Assembly (NCBI GenBank): GCA_021030905.1 | Contig: JAGFMI010000018.1 | Coordinates: 372,001 to 436,000 of the forward strand | Direction of reading: 5' to 3' | From: Pyrenula massariospora | Lineage: Eukaryota; Ascomycota; Eurotiomycetes; Pyrenulales; Pyrenulaceae | Length of the DNA stretch: 64,000 nt | In this document: positions 33,361 through 45,519 of the stretch, piece by piece | Layout: each line of letters begins with the position of its first letter | How positions within the stretch are numbered: the stretch's first letter is position 1 | Position numbers and translations under genes: made by a program | The notes under the pieces: generated by a model | What the model was told of the DNA's origin: nothing | Seen by the model: the letters and a program-made list of their open reading frames with translations, nothing else | The model's database searches: none

Positions 33361-34265
33361 TTAGCTCTTTCTCTTCGACCCCAGTCGTTCGTTGATCACA
33401 CTAGCCTTGTATTGATCAAGGGCCTGTCTATATGACAGCAGTGATGCCTTGAGACAAGGCTCAGCTGAACAAATCGTGCAGACTAGCCATCCGAAGCCCT
33501 GCTTTGTCTTATGTACGTCAGAAATTTCCCAAGGATCTTCAGTTCTCTGAGGGGTTCCTAGAGGACTGAGCCCAGGAAGACCGTCAGCTACCTTCCATAG
33601 GACTTCAATGTCCTGAGACCCCTCAAATACTTAATGTTAGCTCTATCAGCTAGATCCGGAGCGAACATTGAAGCAGCACGATCATAAGGAACAAGTGTGA
33701 TATAATTTCGGCTTAGGGCGATCATCATGGCAAAATCTCCGGGTATTTACGCTACGTTAAATGCTATGTTCTTGCTTGCCAATACTTTTCCGCTGTCATA
33801 CGACGTAAAGTAAGCAATCTTTTCGCCAAGCACAGCAAAGATTGCGCATGAAACCCCATTGGGACATTATGCTGGCCTTCAGCCAACATACGCCCCCGGA
33901 TTATCGATAGAGCGCATCAGGGGGTCCTTGGACTTCCACAGGGCCAAGATATGCAGCAGGATTCCGTCTGGCCGGACCTCATTGGTCTTGGGAACTAAAA
34001 TAGGGGGTAGTTGTTGAACATGAGGCGGCTTCACAGACACTTGGGCTCTTTGCTGTTATAATTCTATCAGGCTCTAGCCTATTAGATCTCTATGTTTTAG
34101 TCTATGCGACAAATAGGTTATTTGTAACATGAATTTTAATTGGCCTCATGTTCGATAACGCCGCTTTGATGTTGAGTAAATTTCCCAAAAGGGGGTTAGT
34201 GAAGAACTCCAGCGCATCCGTAGAGGCACCTGGTTTATCATACGTTGTCAGGCAACTCTATAGAA
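33361..34265 (-). pseudogene. Probable decayed gene of unknown family
   Basis: Protein-like stretches on the minus strand are interrupted by stops and at least one frame change. The clean 3' part ends at a taa (33363-33361) and includes LPGLSPLGTPQRTEDPWEIS, GFGWLVCTICSAEPCLKASL and ALDQYKASVINERLG. Further upstream come IALSRNYITLVPYDRAASMF, GEKIAYFTSYDSGKVLASKN, EVRPDGILLHILALWKSKDP and NPLLGNLLNIKAALSNMRPI. Most stops inside (tga, taa, taa) are one C-to-T step from cga or caa. A 58-nt intron could explain one stop near 34085-34105. I do not recognise the family. An intact gene with unusual splicing is less likely but not excluded. Confidence 0.45.
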
Positions 34266-34825
34266 TTGCTTGAACTTTTTCATTTTCCACACCACTTTAG
34301 CTATCTTTCTTTTGATGAAATAATAAAATATTTGACTTGGTGTCATACTCTATAGCCAATGGCGTCTTCTCAACCGTTCGTCTCGAGCTCTCAATCATAT
34401 CATGTATCTCATTGATGATCGTCGGGTGGACCTCAATGATTCGGAATCTCATCCATCTCAATACGAAATCCCGTTCCATCTCATTAAAGCCAGACACAGA
34501 AACTCCATTGGCCTGCTTCGAATTATGATGTGTCAGTGCACCACGCGCTCGGCTTCTCCTGGCCAACTTTCAGCAGCCAAGATGGAGCTTCAAACGCTTC
34601 AAGGTTGCTGCGACAGGCCAAGCAAAGCCAAGCGGTGCCACCATCTCTTTTTCGATGCAACAACATCGAGAGAGAGATGTTCATTGCTCTTTTCACTGTC
34701 TGCGCTCTTCCGTCGCTACTGATCGTTTCGCGTTCTCTTCTTACTGTGGTAGCTGGTCTGCATTTCTTGCCGTTATAGTATACAGTCTTTAATCCTAAAT
34801 TTTGTCGGCTGGGTCCAACTACAAG
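34266..34825. promoter_or_regulatory. Upstream region of secreted hydrolase-like gene
   Basis: 560 bp. Overlapping short frames on both strands (for example 34523-34831 minus) lack motifs. Probably promoter and 5' leader of the gene starting at 34826. Confidence 0.35.
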
Positions 34826-35909
34826 ATGCATAATGTTCCTTCATTTCTATGTGCAGTGCTGGCTGGTTTAGCATTGGTTTTTCAAGAGGCTGGGGCTCTT
34901 CCTCGCCAAAGAGGCGGGAAGGGCGCAACATCGGCGGCCGCCAGCAACACTGGAGCTACGAATAGTGGAGCTGCAGGCAATGGCGGGATGACACTATCAA
35001 CTGCGACAGACGGCTCTACCATCATGGATATGACTGCAAATATCAAGTCAGTATTCCGAGATTATAAGTTCTCATGCTAACAGTCAAAGCAACCTTCCGA
35101 TCAGATTCAAGATCTCTGCGCCCGTCAGTCAATTTATGCAAAGCACAGGTATATCAGGAGCGACAGGAGGCGCCACTGCTAAAAGACAAGCGAATGGGAC
35201 AGGAATGGGTCTGAACGTCTTATTACACGGTGATGGTGGACAATCCTTCTTCGACTTTCCCAATCAGGCTGTACAACAAAATCTGATGGGCGTTGTCGCC
35301 TTGGCTCCCAATCAACAAAGATTCTGGGGTGGTGGAAACGGTCTTAACAGGACTGACGGAGTGCCACACTCAGCAGCTGTTAATAGCCTCGTGCAGGACG
35401 TTCTGCCCCAAATGGTCGCGTTCGACCAGTCTCAGGTCTTCTTCACTGGGGTCAGCGGCGGTTCTCTTCTCTTATCCGGGTTTTTCGTCCCACAATTCAT
35501 GACCAATTACAAAACCGGGGCTGAGCTGAATTGTGGAGCTCTAACTCCTCAGGTTGACTTTCAAGACGCTGCGGCGACAGTTCCAGCAACAAGGATGCAT
35601 TTTCAAAGCACGCAGCAAGAACTAGCCCTGCTTCAGCCTGAGCTTCCACAGGCCATTTCAGCTTACGAGCAACTCGCGGTCGATGCCGGTATGTCGACCG
35701 CGGATATCAATGCCAAAATGACGGTGAATAATGCACCAAATGGTGGCCACTGTGAGTTTGACGAAAAAAGCTTTGTAAGTGGGGTCCAGCTCATGGCCAG
35801 TAACTATGCAGCTGTCATGCAAGGCGGAAATGGACAAGTCACGGGAATTGGCACAGTCACCACGGGGATTGTTGGTAACGAAAATCTTCAATTCTCGGGT
35901 CAAAGCTAG
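34826..35909 (+). CDS. Secreted alpha/beta-hydrolase-like protein
   Basis: 346-aa protein in two exons, 34826-35046 and 35090-35909, joined as MTANINNLPIRFKIS. An N-terminal signal peptide (NVPSFLCAVLAGLALVF) precedes a Gly/Ala/Ser/Thr-rich linker. The body shows an alpha/beta-hydrolase layout: GLNVLLHGDGGQSFFDFPN (oxyanion region), MGVVALAPNQQRFWGGG, then VFFTGVSGGSLLLSGFF with a nucleophile-elbow GxSxG (GVSGG). A late His in NGGHCEFDEKSF could complete a triad. Homologues in fungal genomes are often mislabelled as cyclin-like F-box proteins, from my recollection; nothing here supports an F-box. Substrate unknown. Confidence 0.8.
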
Positions 35910-37430
35910 CTCATTGAGAGAATTTGGTGAGCGGTAATGCTGCCAACGAAGGTGGAGCGTGGAGGTCCAGTTGAGCCTTACAGCAAATCCGGCTGCTCAA
36001 CCAAGGAGGGAAGGCTATGTTGGCATGTCTCAATTTGCATGATCCATAAAGCTTGGGTGTAGCCCGATGTCAGTAGCTGTCATGGTAGTACATGCTCAAA
36101 ATCTCCGCAGATGTCCTACAAGGCTGAGGCTGAGTTGGGACGTTGACGCGTTGCCAATCGTGTTGCCTTCCAGAATAGGAGATTTGACTCAGCCAAGAAC
36201 GGACCGATGCGGGATCAAGTAAATGTCTGCTGGACACGCAGCAATGAACCGAGGACAGCAAGGAAAAGACAGCTCAACATGGATTCGGACGGCTTCGCCC
36301 AAGCGAGCCGACTTCCGTTGGGCATGAAACGAGAGAGCATCGACGTGTCTCAAGTGATCACAGGCATATTTGAGGAACACCAACAATCATGGTTCGTGAA
36401 GCCAAGGAGGCCACGAGTCCACAAGGGATGTTTAAGACCCGAGCCGTGGCACGGAAAACGGATATTGAATGGATCTCCGGGCTCCTTCGATATGTGGATT
36501 CTGTGCGTTTAGGGTAAACCGTCGAGCTCGAAACCGACGTCGTTGTTCGACTGCGGCAGCGGCGTTGGTGGTCAAAGGCACTGCTGGTCTCAGATGGAAA
36601 CTCTTGTTGAGGAACGCTTGGAGGGCTGGCGTTGAGCCCCCCGAGCCAGGCGCGGCGCTTTAGGACCGCTAGGGGCGTCAGGCTCTGAAAGCTTCGGGGC
36701 GGGCCAGGTGTGCAGACTGCGTCGTGCCCAATGGCGGTCTCGTGCCAAGGAAACATTCGCGGGCGCATGAGCATCCTCGAGCGCTCCACCAGCTGGCGTC
36801 ACCACTAAACATTTCGGCTGGCTGATGATCTAACGGAGGTACACGACCTGGCTCTGGGGGAACGATCGTTGGTACCCACCGAACCTGACGGCTGCTCGCG
36901 GCTGGCCTCTACTAGTAGCTGAACTGATCCGATCCACCGCTCTCCGTCATCATTATCGTCGTGCTCTTGTTCTCTTGCACTCTCAACTCTACCTTCACTT
37001 GCTGGAAGCAATCTCTTGTTATCCTGTAGTGGTGCCGCTATTTTTAAGCGTCTGTCGCCCAAGGTTGGCCAGTCACTCCCCCTTTCGGCCATCTCCAAAT
37101 TTCTCCGCCCGCGCAAGAAAATTACCATGCCCTATGCCACGAGGGGCCAGGAACCACTGAAAGGAGACCGGGCTACTGTCTAGGCTCTTGGCCTTGTCTG
37201 CATCCCAGGCCATCTGTCTTCGGATCGGCCGGTAAACATTCACTGCGCGCAGTTTCGATCTTTCTGTAGAAGTTGTCGGTCAGACGAGGCCACTCGTTCG
37301 CTCGTTGTTTGCTGCATGGTTTGTGAAGGCGCTGGAAATTTTTTGGAGTCAAGATGGGTCGCAGTAGAGGTGACGTCCACCCCGCGGTCGCGCCTGACCC
37401 TTGCTGACAACCACGACAGTTCTTTCCTTC
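35910..37430. promoter_or_regulatory. Long upstream region of CAF120
   Basis: 1.5 kb. No gene found; a 143-codon minus-strand frame at 36358-36789 has no recognisable content. The last ~400 bp are pyrimidine-rich and probably the CAF120 5' leader. Confidence 0.35.
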
Positions 37431-40400
37431 ATGTCCGCCTTCGGTGGCAGCAGTCCCCGGTCGAGCAACGCAACGACAGCGCCCACGGTCACCAAGGTAT
37501 CAGAGATTCAGTCGTCCTCTACGCACGCCCTGACCACGGCAACCCCACGAGAGTCGCCGGTACCGCCCTCGCCACCAAGAAATCGGCAAGAGAAACCGTC
37601 TTCGCGGCCAGGATCCATGGTCTTCCAACCCCCATCCGTTGAAGTCGGTCGAGATACACTACCTGAACTGGCACCGATATTTACCTTCCTGAACAGTCAC
37701 CAGAACAAACTCTACCAGGAAGGCTATTTCCTCAAGCTGAACGACCTTGATACTAGTATGAAAGAAGGCACAAGTGTTCAAAATCAAGGCTGACTGGTAC
37801 AGATGGCCGGCCAAATGCGGACAGAAATTGGACGGAATGCTTCGCACAGCTAGTGGGGACTATTCTTTCGTTGTGGGATGCGGCTGCATTGGATGCTGCT
37901 GGCCAAGATGGCGAAGTCGCTCCGACCTTCATTAATCTTGCCGATGCATCCATAAAGATGGTTTGCTGCAGAAAGTCCCTCGTCAGGATTTTGTTAACTC
38001 TAATAGATCAAAACCCTGCCTACACGGAACGACGACGTACAACCTTTGGAGAACGTTTTAAGTATCTCGACCGCCGGAAAGAATCGATATCTCCTCCACT
38101 TCAACACTCTACATTCCCTCACCCAGTGGACAGCTGGTATTCGCTTGGCGATGTTCGAACATGCTTCGCTCCTTGAATTATATACGGGTTCGCTTATTGC
38201 AGGTAAAGGCAAGCAGCTGAACAATATAAGAGTCATCATGGAGCGAGCAAAGCTAAAGACTGAGGATTGGTGTCGCGTCCGGTTTGGAGCCGGCACTCCC
38301 TGGAGGCGGTGTTGGTGTACGTTTTCAGAACTTCTGGCAAGAGGCTCACAGCCCAGGCTAATCGTGAGGTGTAGGCGTCATTACTCCAGGCGACGAGAAG
38401 GAATTTCAGAGGCAACAGAAATCTGTGAGGAAACGGTCAGCTTACACCCGACCTCTACCCCCTAAGGGCGACATTAAATTCTACGATACCAAGAAAACTA
38501 AAAAAGTAACGCCTATTGCTACTATCACGGATTCATATGCAGCTTACGCTATTTACCCGCATTCGAAACCCTTGATAGATGCGTCAACAATGGTAAAGCT
38601 CGAAGGACGCATAACAATACATTCAAATCCAGAATCCGCCACTGAAGGATTTGTCTTTGTTATGCCTGAGGTCCATCCAGCTGTCAGTGGCTTCGAGATG
38701 ATGCTACGATGGCTATTCCCTGCCTTCGATGCGTTCAGTCTTTACGGCCGACCTACTAGACTGATTGCGGACACTCTAGATCCTCGAGGAGTCATGTTCG
38801 CTATGCCAAAACACCGGAGATATGGCTATCTCGAAATATTTGATGTTGCTACATTGATACATACTGATGGAAGTCAGGATTGGACAGAGCGAGAATGGCG
38901 TAGAAAAATGAAGGATCTCACCGCGAAACGCATGCAAAACATGCCTAGCCAATCAGGCAGCCGAACGGGTAGTCGACGAGGGCATCGCAACAGCATGTAT
39001 GGCTCCCTACGATATGACGACAATGTCTCGACTCGTTCATCCCCGTCAGCGCGCAACAGCTACTCGCAGTCAACAGACAATGTATTCGCGCCTCCGAAGA
39101 AGTCTATGACTGGCCCACCGGGGCAGCTGCCTGCTCACAATTATCATTCTCGGTCTGTCTCCGAAACCGCTGCCTTGGGTAGTCTTTCACGCCGGAACCA
39201 AGACCCCTTTCGATCTCGTACATCTCTTGACCGGGATAATGAGATGCCTGATATATTGGAATCGCCTCCACCACAACCGCCAGCCCACGGCTCCCCGTAT
39301 TATGTCAACAGTCCCGTCAGCAATGTCCAAGAGACTGGATTTTCGAGTGAACGGAACAGCTCAGACAGCGAACGTAAGGCGCAGTTGCCAAGCTCCAGGC
39401 CCGAAGATATCACAGGTGCCATGAGACCGTCATCTCCGCCGGCACCGGTTGTAGCTCCACCAGAATTTGCCCATCTAGCAGGCGACAAGCCAGTCAACCG
39501 ACCAAACCAGGCTCCCGAACTCATACGGGCTAGGAGTCGTATGTCTACCACAACACTGTCGCAACTTGCGGACGCCAACAAGCCTGGAATGGCAGGAGGT
39601 GTGGCTGCCGCTGGCGCTGCCGCTGCATGGAAAAACCGAGAAGGGAATCGATCAACCAATGAACAAGATAGCCGAGGGGTAAATAATTCTAACGAAACAA
39701 GCCGAATGAACGCTGACGAACGCTCTACCGCTCAAGTGACGGCAACAGGTGCTAAATATTCTGGAAATCAATCTGGCTGGCCTTCAGCAGCACCTCCGGT
39801 CCCAGTGCATCGATCCTCTGGTACAAACTCGTCAGGAAAAGGAGTCATAAGAAAGCCAGTCCCCCCACCTCGTTCGACTCTAGATCAGAATACCACGACG
39901 CCCACAAGCGATTTCAGTAGCGCATCTGTCCCTTACGATCAAGGTCAGACCCACAATAGACGAGTTGAGCCAGCACCAATAATTGGCACCAGAAATTATT
40001 CAGAAGAACCAGATGATGCTTCTGACGCTTCCCCTGACTATGCTAGTTCGGAGCCTTCCGAAACTGGTAAACAGCCTGAACCTCGTCCAAGAGCGGGTGT
40101 TCTGAAGACAACTGGAACACCTCAAACAGAAGCCCGTGGCGTTGTTGTTGGAGACACACGTTACGGTAATACAAATCCCACAGAGAGTGGCATTCCATCT
40201 ATCGATTTTGGTCCTACAAAAGCTCTCAATCCTGGAATGATTCGCCGACCAAGCACTGCTGGTGAGCTCGAAAGCCGTCGTCGGGGCTTTGCGAGAGCTG
40301 ATTCCCCGACGAGGATAGGCAACGGCCAAGAGACCATGCATAATCGGTCAGGTAGCGGACAGAGTATTCCATGGCAACCTGGTATTGCCGGTATTGGCCG

Positions 40401-41022
40401 TCGCGATTCTGGCGGACGTATCCTCACTCCGGAAGAATTCGTCAGCCAGCGCGCTTCCCCAACCAACAGTCCTCCCCCAATCTACGCTCACAGTCGGAAC
40501 AGGTCTTCCGGAAACCTTCCCCTCCGACCTACTTCTGGCGACTGGTCAAAACGCAAGGAGGTTCCTCCTCGCCCACAATCTCGATCATCCACTCTTTTGA
40601 TGACCACACCGAATCAAGACTTCAGCAGCCACCTGTCGGCACAAGAACAGGAACATGTTGCCCGCATGACGAACTCATCTTTCTTTAATGTCTCATCGAA
40701 CAATACTAAAGATGCGCGGCCTTCTTCTAGTGTCGGCGGCCTCGTCAGCGCTATCGAGGCCCGAGAGCGAGAGAAGAAGGCGCTCAAAGAGGGCCTGTCC
40801 GGACAAATGGTACAGCAAGCTATCATGCAACGGCAGCAGCAGGCGCATCAGGCGGCGCAAGCGGCGTACGGGCCTCAGCAGAACCAAATGCAGTACGGGT
40901 ACCAGGGCTGGAATACTGGATATCCTCAGTCGCAAAGTCCGGCCGGACAGTGGGGTCAGACGCAAGCGCAGACGCAGGACCAAGCGTATTTTGGGAAGCG
41001 GCAGAGTCCGGCGCCACGATGA
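37431..41022 (+). CDS. CAF120: PH-domain protein, Caf120/Skg3 family
   Basis: 1146-aa protein related to yeast Caf120 (CCR4-NOT associated) and Skg3 (bud neck and cell-wall linked). Exons 37431-37755, 37803-37960, 38007-38316, 38375-41022. Joins restore LKLNDLDTNGRPNADRNWTE, SIKMIKTLPTRNDD and RRCWCVITPGDEKEF. The PH domain lies at ~residues 85-240 (EGYFLKLNDLD; FAQLVGTILSLWDA; YLLHFNTLHSLTQWTAGIRL). A second conserved block, to ~500, has SAYTRPLPPKGDIKFYDTKK, HPAVSGFEMMLRWLFPAFDAFSL split across two segments, and RRYGYLEIFDVATLI. The C-terminal ~600 residues are disordered (Ser/Pro/Gln), ending in a Gln-rich tract. Presumed role in polarity or mRNA turnover is from the family only. Confidence 0.9.
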
Positions 41023-42193
41023 AAAGTAATATAATAAGGGGGAGTCAGCGGCAGATGCTTTGGTGATAAAAATTTTCTTTCCTTTCTATGGAGCGTGACG
41101 CATTTGCATGTGCATCGGATAGGTTTTGCATGGTGGAAAAAGAGCGCAGAAATTTAGCGAAGCATGAGGAACGGAGTTTTGAGTTGAAGATCTCGTCCAT
41201 GAGATCGCTCTTATCTCGAGGCATTGATCCAAATTGCCTATGGACCCATTTTTCTGGCGTTTCTTGCATGGAGCATATGTACTGATCCGGACTGGTTTGA
41301 ACATGGCGGCTGCTTCTGCTTCTACTTCATCAGCCAGCTATCTTTTGCTCTGATATAGTGTGGTCTGCAGCTTATAGAGAGAATGTACAGCCGCTGTCAG
41401 ACGATGAGATCGAGCCGAGATTGACGGTGACGACGGCCGTTTAAGAATCGTGGCATCGTAGATGATATAAGCCAGAGGCTGTTTTTCTGCATTGGAAGAT
41501 CGCTGCGTAGTTTTTCCTGTTGACGGCGTCCTTAAAGCGTATCTCCGTATCAGTTACGACCCGACATGAGCAATTCTTCAGAAGTCAATAACAATTCCGT
41601 CCATTGATTCTATACACTTCTGACAGTAACTCATCGACCTTAATCTGTCGTGACTGGCGGCGGAGGCCGCTGCTTCAAGCGGGGACGAGCTAGATTGCGG
41701 TGAGAAGACTGGAATTCGATGGATATTGATGGCTTGTATCGAGGCTTGACTGTTTCTCTGTTCGGATGAGTGGAGGTATCGTTGCCTGATGTGGAGTGGA
41801 TGCGAAGCTCTGTCACTGGTAGTAGTTACCTAGTTTGGGTACATTCAAGTCGGAAATTCAACTACCGCCCGCTGAGAGTCGAGGGGAGCAATTACGCCCC
41901 CCACTTCCTAGTTGTGATCTGTGTTTTCCGCCCTTGTTCTAGTGGCATGCTAAGAGTACGTGGAGATGGAAGAGGTGGGAATTTTCGCAACTTTCACGTC
42001 CTACTAGGATAGGAGGGGAAAGGTAGGTAAGATTTAGAAGCATTTCATTGCGAAGCAAGGCAACATTTGACGAATTTTGAGACGGTCCACATGGACACGT
42101 ACTGATTTCTGAATTGGAGCAACCTCTCTACAGAAAATTAACCCAACCGTCGTTTTTATTCCCCGATCTCCATCTTCCCCCCTCCTCCCAATC
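41023..42193. other. Convergent intergenic region
   Basis: 1.17 kb between CAF120 and the sugar porter, both ending here. No gene or RNA recognised; short frames only. Confidence 0.35.
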
Positions 42194-43901
42194 CTAAGCC
42201 TCAATCTCCTTCTCCTTATCAAACACCTCCGTCACCCCCTCGTTCCCATGCAGCACAACCTGCTTCTTCTCCAGACTCCGCTGCCTCCTGTTCCGCCCCT
42301 TGAAGATCTCCACCAGCTCCTCGAGCGTGCGGTTCTTGGTCTCGACGAACAGGAAGTAGATGAAGACCCACTCGGCCATGTCCCAGAAGATGAAGAGGAA
42401 GTAGTACTTCCACCCCGCGCCGCTGAAGGCGATGCCGGTGACGAAGGTGTTGTAGAAGAGAGCGATGTTTGTAGCAAAGTTGTACATGCCCATGCCCTTA
42501 GCGCGGGATTCGAATTTGAGGACTTCCACCGGGTACAGGGCCTGGAGGGGGGTCTGGCCGCAGGAGATGGCGAAGCCGTAGATAAAGATGAAGGCGATCT
42601 CGGCGTTGGCCTGGGCGGGGTTTTTGGAGGTGAGTTCGCCGTCCGGGCCGGTGGCGAGGTTAGTCGCGTTGAGGGAGATTACGAGGATGAATATGAAGAT
42701 GGCGATGCCGACGCTGACGAGCCACATGGGGCGGCGGCCCCAGCGGTCGGTGTAGATGGCGCCAATGGTGGCGCCGACGAATGATACCACGGATTGGAAG
42801 CCCTGGAGGAGGAGTTGCTTGTGGTTGCTCGTGATGCCGGCGCCGGCAAGCATTTGCGGGTAGTAATACGAGACGGGGCCGTTGCCGGACCATTGGCTGA
42901 TAAAGGCGACGGCGACGACGAGCATTGAGCGGTAGCGTACGTCGGGTGTGTTGAAGAGCTCGCGGTAATCCCACCAGCGTTTGTCGGCGCCTGTGACGCT
43001 GATTTCTTCGAGCATTTCTTTATACTCGAGCTGGACGATCGGTGAGTCGCGAGAGCCTTCGCCGTGGTATTTGGCCATGACCTCAAGGGCCTCTTCGTGG
43101 CGGTCATTGGCCATAAGCCAGCGAGGGGTTTCAGGGAGCCATGGTGCAGCAAGCACGACAAGGCCGGAGTAGAACATCTGGCACCAGATGGGGATGCGCC
43201 ACGAGTTGTTACTCGCGATTGTGGATGTTCCGTAAGGGATCCATGTTCCAGGAATTCCACCCATAAACCACCATGTGTTGTAAATTCCCGTCATCAGGCC
43301 ACGATAACTTGGGTGAGCCATTTCAGATGCGTAGGCGGGACCAGCAGATGCGGTAATAGCGACACCGAAGCCAAGAATGAAACGACCGATCATAAATTGA
43401 GCGAGATTGATTGACGGGGCTTGAACGCAAGTTCCAATGACAATGATAGAAGCTCCAATGAACATTCCCCATTTGCGGCCCCATCGATCTGTAGCTGGTC
43501 CAGAAGCGAAACTTCCAACGATATTGCCGATGGTGTAGATGGCGTACACGATACCCGTGGACGGAGTACCTTCTGTGAGCGAGAAACCAAAGTATTCACG
43601 GTAGGTTTTGTATGAATTGATTGAGCCCATCAAGGATCCGTCATAACCGTTTATACAAGAGTTGAATGTGGCGATGAGCAAGCAGTAATAGAGCTAGCAC
43701 GCGTTGAGGCAGGTCCTAAAACACCTTTGGCAAGTAACGTACCTTGAACATGTTCTTCGTCCATGGTGAAGGTTTCTGCTTCTCAGTAGCATCTGCCAAC
43801 GCTACACCCTGGGCAGCGACGGTCTTGACGGTCGTGTCAGCGCCGGCATTGGACTCGCGATGGGTGACACCAGTCTTGGCCTTCTCGTCGACAGAAGCCA
43901 T
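42194..43901 (-). CDS. MFS sugar porter (hexose/lactose-permease-like)
   Basis: 552-aa twelve-helix transporter of the major facilitator sugar-porter family, plasma membrane. Exons 43901-43743 and 43693-42194; the join gives WTKNMFKLYYCLLIATFNSC. Signatures in order: NGYDGSLMGSINSY in helix 1, DRWGRKWGM between helices 2 and 3, GRFILGFGVAI, LPETPRWLM after helix 6, DRWGRRPMW, PVEVLKFESRAKGMG and the closing VETKNRTLEELVEIF. The N-terminal ~50 residues and the C-terminal ~45 are cytosolic and charged. The subgroup resembles fungal lactose permease/hexose transporter sequences, but the substrate cannot be told from sequence alone. The adjacent minus-strand peptidase is 1.6 kb away. Confidence 0.92.
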
Positions 43902-45519
43902 ATTTATCGCCAGTCAAAAAAAAGGTAAAGAGGAAAGCAGAATCCACAAACAAGGGTAGAATGAGCAAGAGTGTATCTGAGGTGGAGGACTTTGTCTATA
44001 AAATAACAGTTCCACAGAAACCCTTGGCTAGAAGCTTACCTTCAGAAGCCAAGCGCATCAGCTTCGCAGATTCGATTGTTGAGCCACAAGGCACACCGTT
44101 TCGGCTGGAAAACAGATTACTCCGGGCCTGGTCAAAAGCAAAGATTCCTATTCGGCAATGGGCATCCATCTGGCTGGCCCATGCATGCAATGTAGACAGC
44201 TACCCTGGGACGGTGATCGACTCATCGAGTCTGAGGTCCACAGTGCTGTCCCTGATCCTGGAGGTCTAGCAAGTAGCAAATAAGAAAGACGGACGGAACG
44301 AATCTCCGCTCTTTTGACCTTCCCTAGCAGGGTTTGATGTTACCTTTAAGCACGTGGAGAATGCGGAGTGAAGTTCATGGGGCTCCGCAACGCTCCAGGA
44401 TATGCCGCGGTAAGGGCATGCTGACATTGACCTCCTGGTATGATAGCGTAGGAACTTCCATGCCTGCAAATTCAACGCTCATACAACGAAAACTGAATGG
44501 ATGAATTTCACATACTAACAAAGCATGCAAGCAAGTGCGCAGGATTCTGGCTAGAGGTCCCTGTTCTGCAGGGTACGACGTCATTCCTGATTACAGATGA
44601 AGAGAAATGAATTCGGTCATCTCAAGGGACCTGAGTTCGGGATGGAGCTAGCCTACTGAGGAGCGGAGCATCCGTGTCCGCCTTCAGAGCGGCCTGTCAG
44701 ACCAAATCAAATGTCGCCCGTTGACAGTCAGCAAATAATGCTAAGAGTTCGGAGCATTGCAGAGCAAGAGACTTTGAAATTCTCTAAATCTACTGAAAGC
44801 GATGATTCATCTACTCTCCTAGCGAACTGATCGACGTCTGAAGCCTTCGAACGCGTTGTAGATACATCGGCAAGCGTGACACTATCAACGATTCTGTTCC
44901 AATGTCTTTCTGGAGCAATGACCGTCACCAAAGGATCGTATGAATTTCCCACCAATCAGCAAATGATCTCTCAGGGGAGCTGGAATAGCCCTGCATGTCG
45001 TCCATGCTCCCCCAACGTCGGAGCATTGGATGAACAGACTGACCCGCCTGATCTTACTTCGTGTTCTGGACTATTCCATTTGGTACAACACCCACCAGCA
45101 GCACCGTGTGTCTTCCCTACCCGCACCCATGGTCTGCAGACGACCCGCGTCTGGCCCGTTCCCACTCGTAGATCTCGGAAAGGCGATCGTTCTCTCCGAA
45201 ACCGAGATCAGCGAAACATTTTAGATGTCGAAGAGAAGCTTGACCTCCTTCAGCTCGGAATTAGAGAGGTCGCTTCGGATCTGCTGAACGACACTACGCT
45301 GCAATGCGTGCGGCTCTCCCTTGTGGATCATAGATAAGTCTACTAAGCTGTTTCTTTCATCCCAAAGTTTGTACCATAGCAACACCTATTTGATCTACGG
45401 TTTTTGATGATTTGCAATGTCTGCCTACGATTCTACCTACAGGGACGGAGCTATGGGGCTCTACCCCAAAGCCGGTCAGGATGCTGTCGAACCTGCCCTA
45501 GACTCCTCATTTTGTAAGA
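43902..45519. promoter_or_regulatory. Upstream region of sugar porter
   Basis: 1.6 kb between the porter start and the peptidase 3' end. No gene recognised in either strand. It presumably holds the porter promoter; I did not find an operator I would defend. Confidence 0.35.

Noticed and set aside
36358-36789. 143-codon minus-strand frame upstream of CAF120
   Set aside because: No recognisable motif; Arg/Ser/Thr-rich random composition.
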